From: Thermovibrio ammonificans HB-1
GTDB taxonomy: Bacteria; Aquificota; Aquificia; Desulfurobacteriales; Desulfurobacteriaceae
Reading direction: 5' to 3'
Length of the DNA stretch: 64,000 nucleotides
NCBI RefSeq assembly: GCF_000185805.1
Contig: NC_014926.1
Coordinates: 576,418-640,417, forward strand
Under the pieces are notes generated by a model. The model saw only the letters and a list, made by a program, of their open reading frames with translations. It did not search any database and was not told the DNA's origin. The position numbers and the translations under genes are program-made. Shown one piece after another: positions 32,964 through 41,500 of the stretch (its first letter is position 1; each line of letters begins with the position of its first letter).

Positions 32964-33770
32964 GTGAGGAATAGAGATTGCTATGAAGATGAGATAGACT
33001 TATACGAAGTTTGGTTTCTTTTGAAGAAGAGAAAGAAACTAATTGTCTTGTCTTCACTTTTGTTTGTATCTTTAGCTTGCGCTTTTGCCTTCTTATCCCC
33101 GCCTGTTTACCAGCTTAAGCACTATTTCTCTAATCCAATTTCCTCTTCTGTTCCATTTCAGATTGAAAGTGCTGTCAATGTTGTTAATACTTATTTGGAG
33201 AATGGGGATTATGGCAAGCTCTCTGAGCTTCTAAAGATGAAGAAAACTGATTTAGAAAAAATTACCTTAGTTAGAGTACCTAAATTAGAGAAAATGAGAG
33301 GGGTTTTCTCCTTGATTGAGGAGGGAGAAAGCCTAGAGGTATTAAAGAATTTTGATTCTAAGTTATTGGCATATCTTGTTTCTCTTCCTTCTATAAGACA
33401 AGAGATGAAGAAAAGAAGAGAGTTACTCATGGCCCAAATAGAAGGTTATTCTAAAGAAATTAAGGATATGGAAAACTTGGCTAATGAACTTAAGAGTCAA
33501 ATAAAAGAAGGAAAACTTAAAATTGTTGGTTTTAATCCGATGGAATTAGATACTACAATAGTGGAGTATAAAGCTCAATTAAAAGAATTGAAGCTCGAGC
33601 TTTCTTCTCTTGCTCCTTTTAAAGAAGTAAGTTTTTATTTATCTGATAAACCTGTTAAACCGAAAAAAGAATTGATTGTAACAGTCGGTTTTATTTCAGG
33701 AATCTTTGTTGGAGTGTTTCTTGCTCTTTTCCTGGAGTGGTTAGAAAATATAAAGGAGAGGAGGGGTTAG
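32964..33770 (+). CDS. Wzz-type polysaccharide chain-length regulator
   Basis: A 268-residue inner-membrane protein with the Wzz layout: a short acidic cytoplasmic start (EDEIDLYEVWFLLKKRKK), a first membrane helix (LIVLSSLLFVSLACAFAFL) ending in PPVYQ, a long periplasmic coiled-coil-rich region, a proline-rich PVKPKKELI segment and a second helix (VGFISGIFVGVFLALFLEWL). It sets the chain length of Wzy-made polymers. TTG 32,955 abuts the ribosome site, so GTG 32,964, nine bases after GGAGG, is preferred. The gene is AT-rich like the polysaccharide cluster at 41-49 kb, yet is separated from it by minus-strand aspS and comEC. It overlaps the aspS end by four bases. Confidence 0.82.
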   Translation: MRNRDCYEDEIDLYEVWFLLKKRKKLIVLSSLLFVSLACAFAFLSPPVYQLKHYFSNPISSSVPFQIESAVNVVNTYLENGDYGKLSELLKMKKTDLEKITLVRVPKLEKMRGVFSLIEEGESLEVLKNFDSKLLAYLVSLPSIRQEMKKRRELLMAQIEGYSKEIKDMENLANELKSQIKEGKLKIVGFNPMELDTTIVEYKAQLKELKLELSSLAPFKEVSFYLSDKPVKPKKELIVTVGFISGIFVGVFLALFLEWLENIKERRG

Positions 33771-35557
33771 TCACCCTCCTCTTTGGTTTTTACTTCTATG
33801 TGAAGCTCATCGAGCTGCTCTTCCCGGACGGTGTCCGGTGCGCCGGTGAGCAGACACTGTCCCCTTTGGGTTTTGGGGAAGGCTATAACATCCCTTATCG
33901 ACTCCTCACCCCTCATTATCGCACAGAGCCTGTCGAGCCCGAAGGCCATACCTCCGTGGGGAGGAGCACCGTACTTTAGAGCTTCAAGGAGGAAGCCAAA
34001 CCGCTCTTTCGCCTCTTCCTCTGAGAGCCCTATTACTTTAAACACTTTCTCTTGAACGTCCTCGCGGTGGATACGGATACTGCCTCCCCCGATTTCAACG
34101 CCGTTTAAGACCATATCGTAGGCCCTTGCCCTGACGGCGCCGGGGTTTTCAAGGAGCTTCTCTATGTCCTCCTCCTTCGGGCTCGTAAACGGGTGGTGGA
34201 GAGCTTCCCACCGTTCCTCTTCCTCGTTCCACTCAAACATGGGGAAGTCCACAACCCACAGAATGTTGACTTTACTTTCATCTATGAGGTTCGCCATCTT
34301 CCCAAGCTTTAGCCTTAAGTTTGCCAGTGCCGCGTTAACAACCTCTGGTTTGTCGGCAACGAAGAACAGAATGTCTCCCACTTCCGCTTCGAGCCTTTTC
34401 AGAATCTCGTTCATCTCCCCTTCTGTGAAGAACTTCACAATGGGAGACTGCAGGCCGTCGGGCAGCACCTTTATCCAGGCGAGCCCCTTTGCACCGTAAA
34501 CCCCTACGAACTTTGTCAGCTCGTCTATCTCCTTCCTCGAGAGCTTGGCTCCACCTTTAAAGTTTAAAGCTTTAACTATGCCGCCCTTCTCTGCAACGCT
34601 CCTGAAGACTTTAAAGTTACACTGCTTTGCGATATCTGTAATCTCTTTAAGCTCAAGGCCGAAGCGGGTGTCGGGCCTGTCGGTTCCGAAGCGGCTCATC
34701 GCTTCATCGTAGGTCATTACGGGAATCTCTCCTATCTCTATGCCGAGGAGCTCTTTATAGGCCCTCCTTATGAACTTCTCGGCAACGGCCATAACGTCCC
34801 TTTCGGCAACGAACGACATCTCGAAGTCTATCTGGGTGAACTCGGGCTGCCTGTCGGCCCTGAGGTCTTCGTCGCGGAAGCACCTGGCTATCTGGTAGTA
34901 CCGGTCTATGCCGGCAACCATTAGAATCTGCTTAAAGAGCTGAGGCGACTGGGGCAGGGCGTAGAACTTCCCCGGGTAGATTCTGCTGGGAACGAGGAAA
35001 TCCCTTGCCCCTTCCGGGGTACTCTTTGTTAAGTAGGGCGTTTCAACCTCTACGAAGCCTTCTTCGTTGAACACCTCCCTTACAACCCGGTAGAGCCTGT
35101 GTCGGAACAGTAGGTTCTCTGCCATCTTCGGTCTGCGCAGGTCGAGGAAGCGGTACTTGAGCCTAACCTCTTCGCTAACCTTAACGTTGTCCTCTATGGG
35201 GAAGGGCAGCGGGAGGGAGCGGTTGAGTATCTGGAGCTTCTTGGCGTATATCTCGTAGTTCCCCGTTTTGAGTTTGGGATTTTCCGTTCCTTCCGGCCTC
35301 CTTCTTACTTCACCCTCTACGGCCACAACGTACTCGTGGCGGAGCTTTTTGGCCTTCTCCACCAGCTCTTTTGAAATTTCCGGTGAGAAAACCACCTGGA
35401 CTTTCCCGGTTCTGTCCCTGAGGTCTATAAAAACAACGCCTCCGTGGTCTCTGGTTGTATCGACCCAGCCTGCTACCTTCACATCTTTCCCGAGGTCCTT
35501 CTCGGAAATCTCTCCGCAGTAGTGGGTCCTTTTAAATGAGCCAAGGTGCTCGAGCAT
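33767..35557 (-). CDS. aspS: Aspartyl-tRNA synthetase
   Basis: A 596-residue class II synthetase of the bacterial type. It has the OB-fold anticodon domain (VAGWVDTTRDHGGVVFIDLRDRTG), motif 2 with CFRDEDLRADRQPEFTQIDFE, the bacterial GAD insertion around residues 300-410, and motif 3 GMAFGLDRLCAIM. It is likely the discriminating or non-discriminating enzyme depending on whether asparaginyl-tRNA synthetase exists elsewhere; that cannot be judged here. ATG 35,557 follows a GGAGATGG ribosome site. It is downstream of comEC on the minus strand. Confidence 0.97.
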   Translation of the reverse strand: MLEHLGSFKRTHYCGEISEKDLGKDVKVAGWVDTTRDHGGVVFIDLRDRTGKVQVVFSPEISKELVEKAKKLRHEYVVAVEGEVRRRPEGTENPKLKTGNYEIYAKKLQILNRSLPLPFPIEDNVKVSEEVRLKYRFLDLRRPKMAENLLFRHRLYRVVREVFNEEGFVEVETPYLTKSTPEGARDFLVPSRIYPGKFYALPQSPQLFKQILMVAGIDRYYQIARCFRDEDLRADRQPEFTQIDFEMSFVAERDVMAVAEKFIRRAYKELLGIEIGEIPVMTYDEAMSRFGTDRPDTRFGLELKEITDIAKQCNFKVFRSVAEKGGIVKALNFKGGAKLSRKEIDELTKFVGVYGAKGLAWIKVLPDGLQSPIVKFFTEGEMNEILKRLEAEVGDILFFVADKPEVVNAALANLRLKLGKMANLIDESKVNILWVVDFPMFEWNEEEERWEALHHPFTSPKEEDIEKLLENPGAVRARAYDMVLNGVEIGGGSIRIHREDVQEKVFKVIGLSEEEAKERFGFLLEALKYGAPPHGGMAFGLDRLCAIMRGEESIRDVIAFPKTQRGQCLLTGAPDTVREEQLDELHIEVKTKEEGD

Positions 35558-35593
35558 TTTCCATCTCCTCGCTTTAATTTTGCTGGAGCAATT

Positions 35594-37126
35594 TTACTTC
35601 AAATTTTTGGGCTTTTTGGCGCGGTTTTGAAGCTCTCCTTGACTTCTCTTGTTACCCTTGTTTCCTTTGCGGCCGTAGCCGTGTTCGAGGTACTTTAGCC
35701 TCTCGTCTATGAGCCTGTTTCTGAATAGGAGCTTCCTCGTTGCCGGCATAACGTAGGTGCTGAAGATTTCACACTCTCTGTAGCGCTGCCCTTCGGTCGA
35801 TATGAACCGGAAGGAGTTTAACTTCCAGCCCTTTAGGTGGAGCTCCTTCCCTGTGACAACTGTTTGATTGAGGACCGAGTAGACCAGCAGCAGGGCCGGC
35901 GGAACCAGAACCCACCTTACCTTACCTGCAAGGACGAGAACCAAGCACAGGAGCATTGTTGTTGCTGCAAGGGTCAGGGGGAGCTCGCAGTGGATTACCG
36001 CCCACTTTGTTGCAAAGAAGGAGGCTTTTGTCCCCAGGATGAAGGCCTCGCCGAGGAGCTCTGTGGTCCGGTTGATTAGCTCTACTTTGTAGAGGGTTAC
36101 TTCGCTTAAGAAGGAGGAGATTAGGAACGGGGTGAACACGACTCCGATAACGGGGGTTGTGATGAACGATGCGAGGTTAACCGTTCCGAATATGTCGAGC
36201 ACTATGGGTAGCGTGAAGAGAACCGGGGCTATTGCGGCTTTGAAGCTCTTCTCTAGTTTACTTCCCTCTCCTTCCACGCTCAGGAGTATTCCTCCCACCG
36301 CACTGAAAGAGAGGGCCGCCGACAGGTTGAACTTGCCCAGTAGAACGGTTATCAGGAACACAACGCCGAGGAGGTAAAGGGGGGTTATCTTTCGGAACTC
36401 CTCTAACCCTATGGCTATCAGGAGCATAAACAGGTAGGCCCTGAGGGCCGATGGGGGAAGCCCGGTTAGCGGCATTAGGGGAAGGACAAGGAGTGAGGCA
36501 GAAGTTAGGGGCCGCGGGACTTTAAGCAGTTTAAGCAGCCAGCCCAGGGCTCCTATCACTATTCCCACGTGGAGCCCCGAGATTGCTAGGAAGTGGTAAA
36601 GGCCGCTGAGTGCAAAGTAGCCCCTTAGAGGGGTGGGAAGCTCGTACCTTACCCCGAGGGTGCACGCCCCCACCACCGAAGAGACCGGGTAGTCTATGGC
36701 GTTTTGAAGCTCTCTGTACAGCCTGTACCTGAGCTTCAGCGAGAGGGCCTCAAGGCCGCTTCCCTTTCTCAGGACCTTCCCTTTCTCATCTATCTCATCT
36801 CCGACCTCTACTGAACTTCCCTCTTTGAGCCATACGAACTTCCAGTTGCTCAGTATCGCCTCTTTGTATTTATTCCTGTACTCTTTAATCCACACCACCT
36901 TTGGAGCTTCTGCCCCTTTGTGGAAAAAGTGGGATGCGGCCAGCAGGGTGAGCACCGCTGCGGTTCCGGGAATGAGCTCCTTCCACTTAAACCTTGCGGT
37001 GTAGCTTAAAAAGGTTAAAATTGTGGCTAAACCGAGGTAGGGGAACAGAGGGGACTTTACCTCCTTAACTGCAAGTGCTAAAAAACAGAGGAAGTAGATA
37101 TAAACAACGTGCTTTTGAGGAAACAT
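35594..37126 (-). CDS. comEC: ComEC/Rec2-family DNA uptake channel, short form
   Basis: A 510-residue polytopic membrane protein with the ComEC competence-domain core: ALSGLYHFLAISGLHVGIVI followed by LLKLLKVPRPL, LPPSALRAYLFMLL and repeated hydrophobic helices. ComEC moves single-stranded DNA across the inner membrane during natural transformation. Compared with typical 700-800 residue members it lacks the C-terminal metallo-beta-lactamase-like nuclease domain, ending instead in a basic tail (YGRKGNKGNKRSQG). It shares a 52-base divergent region with cysQ. No other competence gene is in the window. Confidence 0.85.
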   Translation of the reverse strand: MFPQKHVVYIYFLCFLALAVKEVKSPLFPYLGLATILTFLSYTARFKWKELIPGTAAVLTLLAASHFFHKGAEAPKVVWIKEYRNKYKEAILSNWKFVWLKEGSSVEVGDEIDEKGKVLRKGSGLEALSLKLRYRLYRELQNAIDYPVSSVVGACTLGVRYELPTPLRGYFALSGLYHFLAISGLHVGIVIGALGWLLKLLKVPRPLTSASLLVLPLMPLTGLPPSALRAYLFMLLIAIGLEEFRKITPLYLLGVVFLITVLLGKFNLSAALSFSAVGGILLSVEGEGSKLEKSFKAAIAPVLFTLPIVLDIFGTVNLASFITTPVIGVVFTPFLISSFLSEVTLYKVELINRTTELLGEAFILGTKASFFATKWAVIHCELPLTLAATTMLLCLVLVLAGKVRWVLVPPALLLVYSVLNQTVVTGKELHLKGWKLNSFRFISTEGQRYRECEIFSTYVMPATRKLLFRNRLIDERLKYLEHGYGRKGNKGNKRSQGELQNRAKKPKNLK

Positions 37127-37157
37127 CTCCCCTTTACCTAAAGTTTACTCTCACAAA

Positions 37158-37163
37158 TATAGT
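37158..37163 (+). promoter_or_regulatory. Putative -10 element for the cysQ-led cluster
   Basis: TATAGT (five of six consensus bases) lies 16 bases before the TTG start of cysQ in the divergent gap with comEC. The best -35 candidate (TTTACC) is 19 bases upstream, longer than usual. Confidence 0.3.
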
Positions 37164-37178
37164 GCTGGAGGTTTCAAG

Positions 37179-37958
37179 TTGGAGGAGCTTCTAAACCTTG
37201 CCTTAAAGGCTTCGCTCGATGCGGGAAAAGAAATTCTCGACGTTTACGGCAGCGGCTCCACCGAGGTTTGGGAAAAGCAAGACCGTTCCCCATTAACCGA
37301 AGCCGACCTGCGCTCCCATAGGGTTATCATGAACTACCTTCGGGAAACCGGCTATCCGATTCTCTCCGAGGAGGGGAAAGACATACCCTACGAAGAGAGG
37401 AGGCAGTGGAGCCGGTTCTGGCTTGTAGACCCCCTCGACGGAACGAAGGAGTTCCTGAAGAGAAACGGTGAATTTACCGTTAACGTTGCCCTGATTGAAA
37501 ACGGAAAACCCATTTTAGGAGTTGTTCACGCTCCGGCCCTCGGGGTTACCTACTTTGCCGGGGTGGGGAAGGGTGCCTTTAAAGTTGAATCAGAGGGTAG
37601 CCCGAAGAGGCTCCCCCTCTTTTCGCCGGTAGAAGGCGTTGTTCGGGTAGTTGCTTCCCGCTCCCACCTTTCAGAAGAGACCGAGCGTTTCGTTGAGAGT
37701 TTGAAGGGTAAGTTTGAGAGGGTTGAGTTTGTTGCGGTGGGAAGCTCGCTGAAGCTCTGTATGGTTGCAGAAGGTAAGGCAGACATCTACCCCCGTTTTG
37801 CGCCCACCATGGAGTGGGATACAGCTGCCGGTCAGGCTATTGTTGAAGGAGCCGGCGGCAGAGTCGTAAACGCGCAAACGGGGAAACCGCTTCTTTATAA
37901 CAAAGAAAACCTTCTAAACCCTTACTTCATAGCCTATAGAGGGGGGTATGAGCTTTAG
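37179..37958 (+). CDS. cysQ: 3'(2'),5'-bisphosphate nucleotidase (PAP phosphatase)
   Basis: A 259-residue inositol-monophosphatase-fold phosphatase. The metal-binding motif WLVDPLDGTKEFLKRNGEF is the CysQ form, with the upstream glutamate in LSEEGKDIPYEER and the C-terminal PTMEWDTAAGQAIVEGAGG. It converts PAP, the by-product of PAPS-dependent sulfotransferases, to AMP. It starts with TTG after a GGAGG site and overlaps the permease gene by 11 bases. As the first gene of the run leading to a sulfotransferase at 42.8 kb, recycling PAP is its natural role here. Confidence 0.92.
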   Translation: MEELLNLALKASLDAGKEILDVYGSGSTEVWEKQDRSPLTEADLRSHRVIMNYLRETGYPILSEEGKDIPYEERRQWSRFWLVDPLDGTKEFLKRNGEFTVNVALIENGKPILGVVHAPALGVTYFAGVGKGAFKVESEGSPKRLPLFSPVEGVVRVVASRSHLSEETERFVESLKGKFERVEFVAVGSSLKLCMVAEGKADIYPRFAPTMEWDTAAGQAIVEGAGGRVVNAQTGKPLLYNKENLLNPYFIAYRGGYEL

Positions 37959-39720
37959 TGCTCTCCTCCTCCTTTTTCTGCTTATCCTTCTTATATACCT
38001 TCTCTATACAGAGAAGGTCCACCCGGCTGCCGCCTTTCTCTTCGTTGTTTCGGCGCTTGTCGTTTTCGGAGTTTTAACCCCTCGAGAAGCACTTGCGGGC
38101 TTTTCCAACGAACAGGTCGCTACTATAGCGCTTCTACTTGTTGTCAGTTCGGCAATGAAAAAATTTGAAATCACTGGGTACCTCTTTTCCCGCCTTCTCG
38201 GTAAAGAGCGTAAATACCCCCTTTTCCTATCCAAAATGATGGGGCTTGTCTCTCTCCTCTCTGCCTTTCTGAACAACACCCCGGTTGTTGCCACGCTAAT
38301 GCCCTACGTCTACGAATGGGGAAGACGTCACAGGATTTCACCTTCTAAACTCTTAATCCCCCTCTCTTACGCGGCTATTCTCGGCGGAACAACAACCCTT
38401 GTGGGGACATCTACCAACTTAATCGTTAACGCTCTTGCCGTAGAGTCCGGGCTTCCGCCTTTCCACCTATTTGACTTTGCCTGGGCCGGTGTCCCTGCAG
38501 TTCTTGCCGGAATTCTTTACATGGTTACTGTAGGTAAGCGCCTTCTCCCAAACAGAGAAGATCTCCTCTCTAAGTTCTTAAGGAGCGGTAGAGAGTACCT
38601 GGTAGAGACCTTTATACCTCCGGGCTCTCCGTTTGCCGGAAAGAGCGTCCTCGAAGCCGGACTCAGGAACTTAAAAGGCCTCTTCCTCGTTGAGATTATA
38701 AGGGGAGGGGAGAGAATAGCGCCGGTTACTCCTCAAGATATACTAAAAGAGCGTGATACGCTCATATTCGCCGGCGATACAGAGAGCATAGTAGAACTCG
38801 TTAAAAAGAGTGGAGGGCTTTCACTCCCCGCTGTCTGTTCCCCCTTCCACGGAGAGAGGATAGAAGTTGTTGAGGCCCTTGTTCCGGTTAACTCCTCTCT
38901 TGTAGGAAAGAAAGTTAGAGAGACCAACTTCAGAGCCAGGTTCGACGCGGCCATTTTAGCCGTTCACCGAGACGGCGAAAGGTTAAAGGGAAAAATAGGA
39001 GAGATGGTCTTAAAGCCCGGCGACCTTTTACTCCTTCTTGCAGGAAAAGACTTCTGGAGCCGCGTTGCAGACTCTTCAGACCTCTTTGTAATTAACAAAG
39101 TTAACGAAGTTTACACTTTGAAAGAGAAGAAGTCCCTCTTTTTTCTGTTTGCCTTTATAGTTGCGCTTATTATGTCTGCCTTAGGGGTAATCCCGCTGTT
39201 TACCTCTCTCCTTATTCTTATATCCCTTTTAGTTATCTCTGGGCTTTCAACTTACAACGAGATAAAGAAGAACATAGACCTGAACCTTGTAGTGATTGCG
39301 GCCTTTTCCTTTGCCGTCGGCATAGCGATAAAAAAGAGTGGTCTCTCTTCCGTTATAGGCTCTATGATAGTTTCTATAACCGAACCTCTGGGGCTTGTGG
39401 GAGCGCTTGTTGCCGTTTACCTTATAACGAACATACTTACAGAGTTTGTCACAAACGTTGCCGCTGCAACTATGGTGTTCCCGGTAGCCCTTTCGGTTGC
39501 CTCTAATTTGGGGGCCTCTCCCAAGCTTTTTGCCCTTGTAGTTGCCTACGCGGCCTCGGCAAGTTTTGCCACTCCTGTAGGTTATCAGACAAATCTGCTT
39601 GTTTACGGACCCGGTAACTACAGGTTCAAGGACTTTCTGAAGGTAGGGCTCCCCCTTTCCTTTATCTTCATGTCTGTTATAATTTCGCTGCTAATTTTAA
39701 AACAAAAAGGGGGCGCCTGA
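37948..39720 (+). CDS. SLC13/DASS-type anion permease with two TrkA-C domains, probable sulfate importer
   Basis: A 590-residue membrane protein with two groups of hydrophobic helices separated by two cytoplasmic TrkA-C (RCK-C) domains, about residues 210-370. Transport motifs include AFLNNTPVVATLMPYVYEWG, GGTTTLVGTSTNLIVNALAV near the first hairpin and VTNVAAATMVFPVAL, FATPVGYQTNLLVYGPGNY near the second, the two inverted SNT-type signatures of the family. Its place between cysQ and cysC, one base from the next start, argues for sulfate import. Substrate is inferred from context only; relatives carry dicarboxylates or arsenite-type anions. Confidence 0.85.
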   Translation: MSFSALLLLFLLILLIYLLYTEKVHPAAAFLFVVSALVVFGVLTPREALAGFSNEQVATIALLLVVSSAMKKFEITGYLFSRLLGKERKYPLFLSKMMGLVSLLSAFLNNTPVVATLMPYVYEWGRRHRISPSKLLIPLSYAAILGGTTTLVGTSTNLIVNALAVESGLPPFHLFDFAWAGVPAVLAGILYMVTVGKRLLPNREDLLSKFLRSGREYLVETFIPPGSPFAGKSVLEAGLRNLKGLFLVEIIRGGERIAPVTPQDILKERDTLIFAGDTESIVELVKKSGGLSLPAVCSPFHGERIEVVEALVPVNSSLVGKKVRETNFRARFDAAILAVHRDGERLKGKIGEMVLKPGDLLLLLAGKDFWSRVADSSDLFVINKVNEVYTLKEKKSLFFLFAFIVALIMSALGVIPLFTSLLILISLLVISGLSTYNEIKKNIDLNLVVIAAFSFAVGIAIKKSGLSSVIGSMIVSITEPLGLVGALVAVYLITNILTEFVTNVAAATMVFPVALSVASNLGASPKLFALVVAYAASASFATPVGYQTNLLVYGPGNYRFKDFLKVGLPLSFIFMSVIISLLILKQKGGA

Positions 39721-40329
39721 GTGGAGGAGAAAATTCTCGTATCCTACAGAGGGAGAATTACACGTGCAGATAGGGAAAGGCTAAAGGGGCATAAATCTTT
39801 TATCCTTTGGTTTACCGGTCTTTCCGGTTCTGGAAAGTCTACACTCTCGCATAAAGTGGAAGAAAAACTTTACGAGATGGGTGTCCACACCTACGTTTTA
39901 GACGGAGACAACATAAGACAGGGCCTCAATAAAGACCTCGGCTTTTCAGAAGAAGACAGAAGGGAAAATATCCGTAGAATAGGTGAGGTTGCGAAGCTTT
40001 TCGTGGATGCTGGTGTGGCTGTTCTGACGGCTTTTATTTCCCCTTACAGGCGAGATAGGGAGTTTGTCCGGAACCTTGTTGATAAAGGTGATTTCATAGA
40101 AGTTTACGTTAAATGTCCACTTGAAGTGTGCGAGCAAAGGGACCCGAAGGGACTTTACAAAAAGGCAAGGGCCGGTCAGATAAAGAACTTTACCGGAATA
40201 GATGACCCTTACGAGGAGCCTGAAAACCCGGAGATAATAGTAGAAACCGACAAAATGACCGTTGAGGAGTGTGTAGACAAAATAGTAAATTTTCTCACCG
40301 TTAACGGTTATATAAAAGGGAGAAGATAA
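39721..40329 (+). CDS. cysC: Adenylylsulfate (APS) kinase
   Basis: A 202-residue P-loop kinase making PAPS from APS and ATP. It has [20 protein letters not shown] (Walker A), [17 protein letters not shown], the [15 protein letters not shown] lid and [21 protein letters not shown], all APS-kinase signatures. It is a stand-alone enzyme, not fused to Sat or CysN. The start is GTG directly after the permease stop, and sat follows after 12 bases. No PAPS reductase gene is found nearby, which favours PAPS use by the sulfotransferase rather than sulfate reduction. Confidence 0.95.
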   Translation: MEEKILVSYRGRITRADRERLKGHKSFILWFTGLSGSGKSTLSHKVEEKLYEMGVHTYVLDGDNIRQGLNKDLGFSEEDRRENIRRIGEVAKLFVDAGVAVLTAFISPYRRDREFVRNLVDKGDFIEVYVKCPLEVCEQRDPKGLYKKARAGQIKNFTGIDDPYEEPENPEIIVETDKMTVEECVDKIVNFLTVNGYIKGRR

Positions 40330-40341
40330 GAGGAGGGTATC

Positions 40342-41496
40342 GTGATTAAACCCCACGGTGGAAAACTTGTGAACAGGCTAGCTGGGCCAGATGAAAGAGA
40401 GGAACTTCTAAAAAAGATGGAATCCCTTCCCAAGATTTATGCTGGTGATAGGTATGTGGGCCACTGTGAAATGATAGCTATAGGAGGGTATTCTCCCCTT
40501 GAGGGTTTTATGACGAAAGAGGAGGCTGAAGAGGTTATAAGAAATGTACACCTTCCTTCCGGTCTTCTATGGTCTATTCCAATAGTGTTACCTGTTGATG
40601 AGGAGCTTTGGAAATCTTTGAAAGTAGGTGATGAAGTCGCCATTTACGATAAACATAACCGTCCTATTGCAATAATTGTTGTTGAGGATAAATATACGCT
40701 TGACCTTGATTTCTACTGTGAGAACGTATTTAAAACAACGGATGAAAACCATCCTGGTGTTGCTTTTGTTAAAAGCGCTGGTAATCACTTCATAGGTGGT
40801 GAGCTTCTGCGCCTTGTAAACCGCCCCGTTAGGGAAGGTATTGACGAGTTCTACTATCAGGACCCTGCTCAGGTTAGGAAAGTGATTGAGGAGAAGGGAT
40901 GGAAAAGAGTAGTTGCTTTTCAAACGAGGAATCCCATTCACAGGGCTCACGAATATATAATAAAATGTGCCCTTGAAACAATGGATGGGGCTCTAATTCA
41001 CCCCCTTGTCGGAGAAACGAAGAAAGATGATATTCCTGCTCCAGTAAGGATGAAGTGTTATGAGGTTTTAATAAATAACTACTTTAACAAAAACCGGGTA
41101 CATTTGAGCGTTCTCCCGGCTCCGATGCACTACGCAGGCCCCAGGGAGGCGGTTCACCACATGCTTATGCGCAAGAACTACGGCTGCACTCATATGATAA
41201 TAGGCCGAGACCACGCAGGGGTTGGTGACTACTATGGAACCTACGAAGCCCAAGAGTTTGTAGACCAATTTGTTGATGAACTTGAAATTCAGCCACTCAA
41301 ATTTGAGCACGCTTTCTATTGCACTATTTGCGAAAACATGGCAACTTCGAAAACTTGCCCTCATCCTAAAGACGTCCATATCCACCTTAGCGGAACCAAA
41401 GTTCGTACAATGCTTAGAGAAGGTAAGAAACCCCCTAAAGAGTTTTCCCGCCCGGAGGTTGCGAGTATTTTAATTGCTTGGGCACAAGGTAAATGA
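40342..41496 (+). CDS. sat: Sulfate adenylyltransferase (ATP sulfurylase)
   Basis: A 384-residue ATP sulfurylase of the Sat type that makes APS from sulfate and ATP. It has the FQTRNPIHRAHEYIIKCALE motif with the nucleotide-binding His-x2-His, GETKKDDIPAPVRMKCYEVL, and IGRDHAGVGDYYGTYEAQEF. A CTICENMATSKTCPHP cysteine cluster lies near the end, as in zinc-containing thermophile Sat enzymes. The start is GTG with a GAGGAGG ribosome site. Base composition becomes AT-richer through this gene. It ends five bases before the flippase start. Confidence 0.95.
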   Translation: MIKPHGGKLVNRLAGPDEREELLKKMESLPKIYAGDRYVGHCEMIAIGGYSPLEGFMTKEEAEEVIRNVHLPSGLLWSIPIVLPVDEELWKSLKVGDEVAIYDKHNRPIAIIVVEDKYTLDLDFYCENVFKTTDENHPGVAFVKSAGNHFIGGELLRLVNRPVREGIDEFYYQDPAQVRKVIEEKGWKRVVAFQTRNPIHRAHEYIIKCALETMDGALIHPLVGETKKDDIPAPVRMKCYEVLINNYFNKNRVHLSVLPAPMHYAGPREAVHHMLMRKNYGCTHMIIGRDHAGVGDYYGTYEAQEFVDQFVDELEIQPLKFEHAFYCTICENMATSKTCPHPKDVHIHLSGTKVRTMLREGKKPPKEFSRPEVASILIAWAQGK

Positions 41497-41500
41497 AAGT

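Noticed and set aside
37179-41496. Sulfate activation genes as part of sulfate respiration
   Set aside because: No APS reductase, Dsr or Qmo genes are present, while APS kinase, PAP phosphatase and a sulfotransferase are, which fits PAPS use in biosynthesis.
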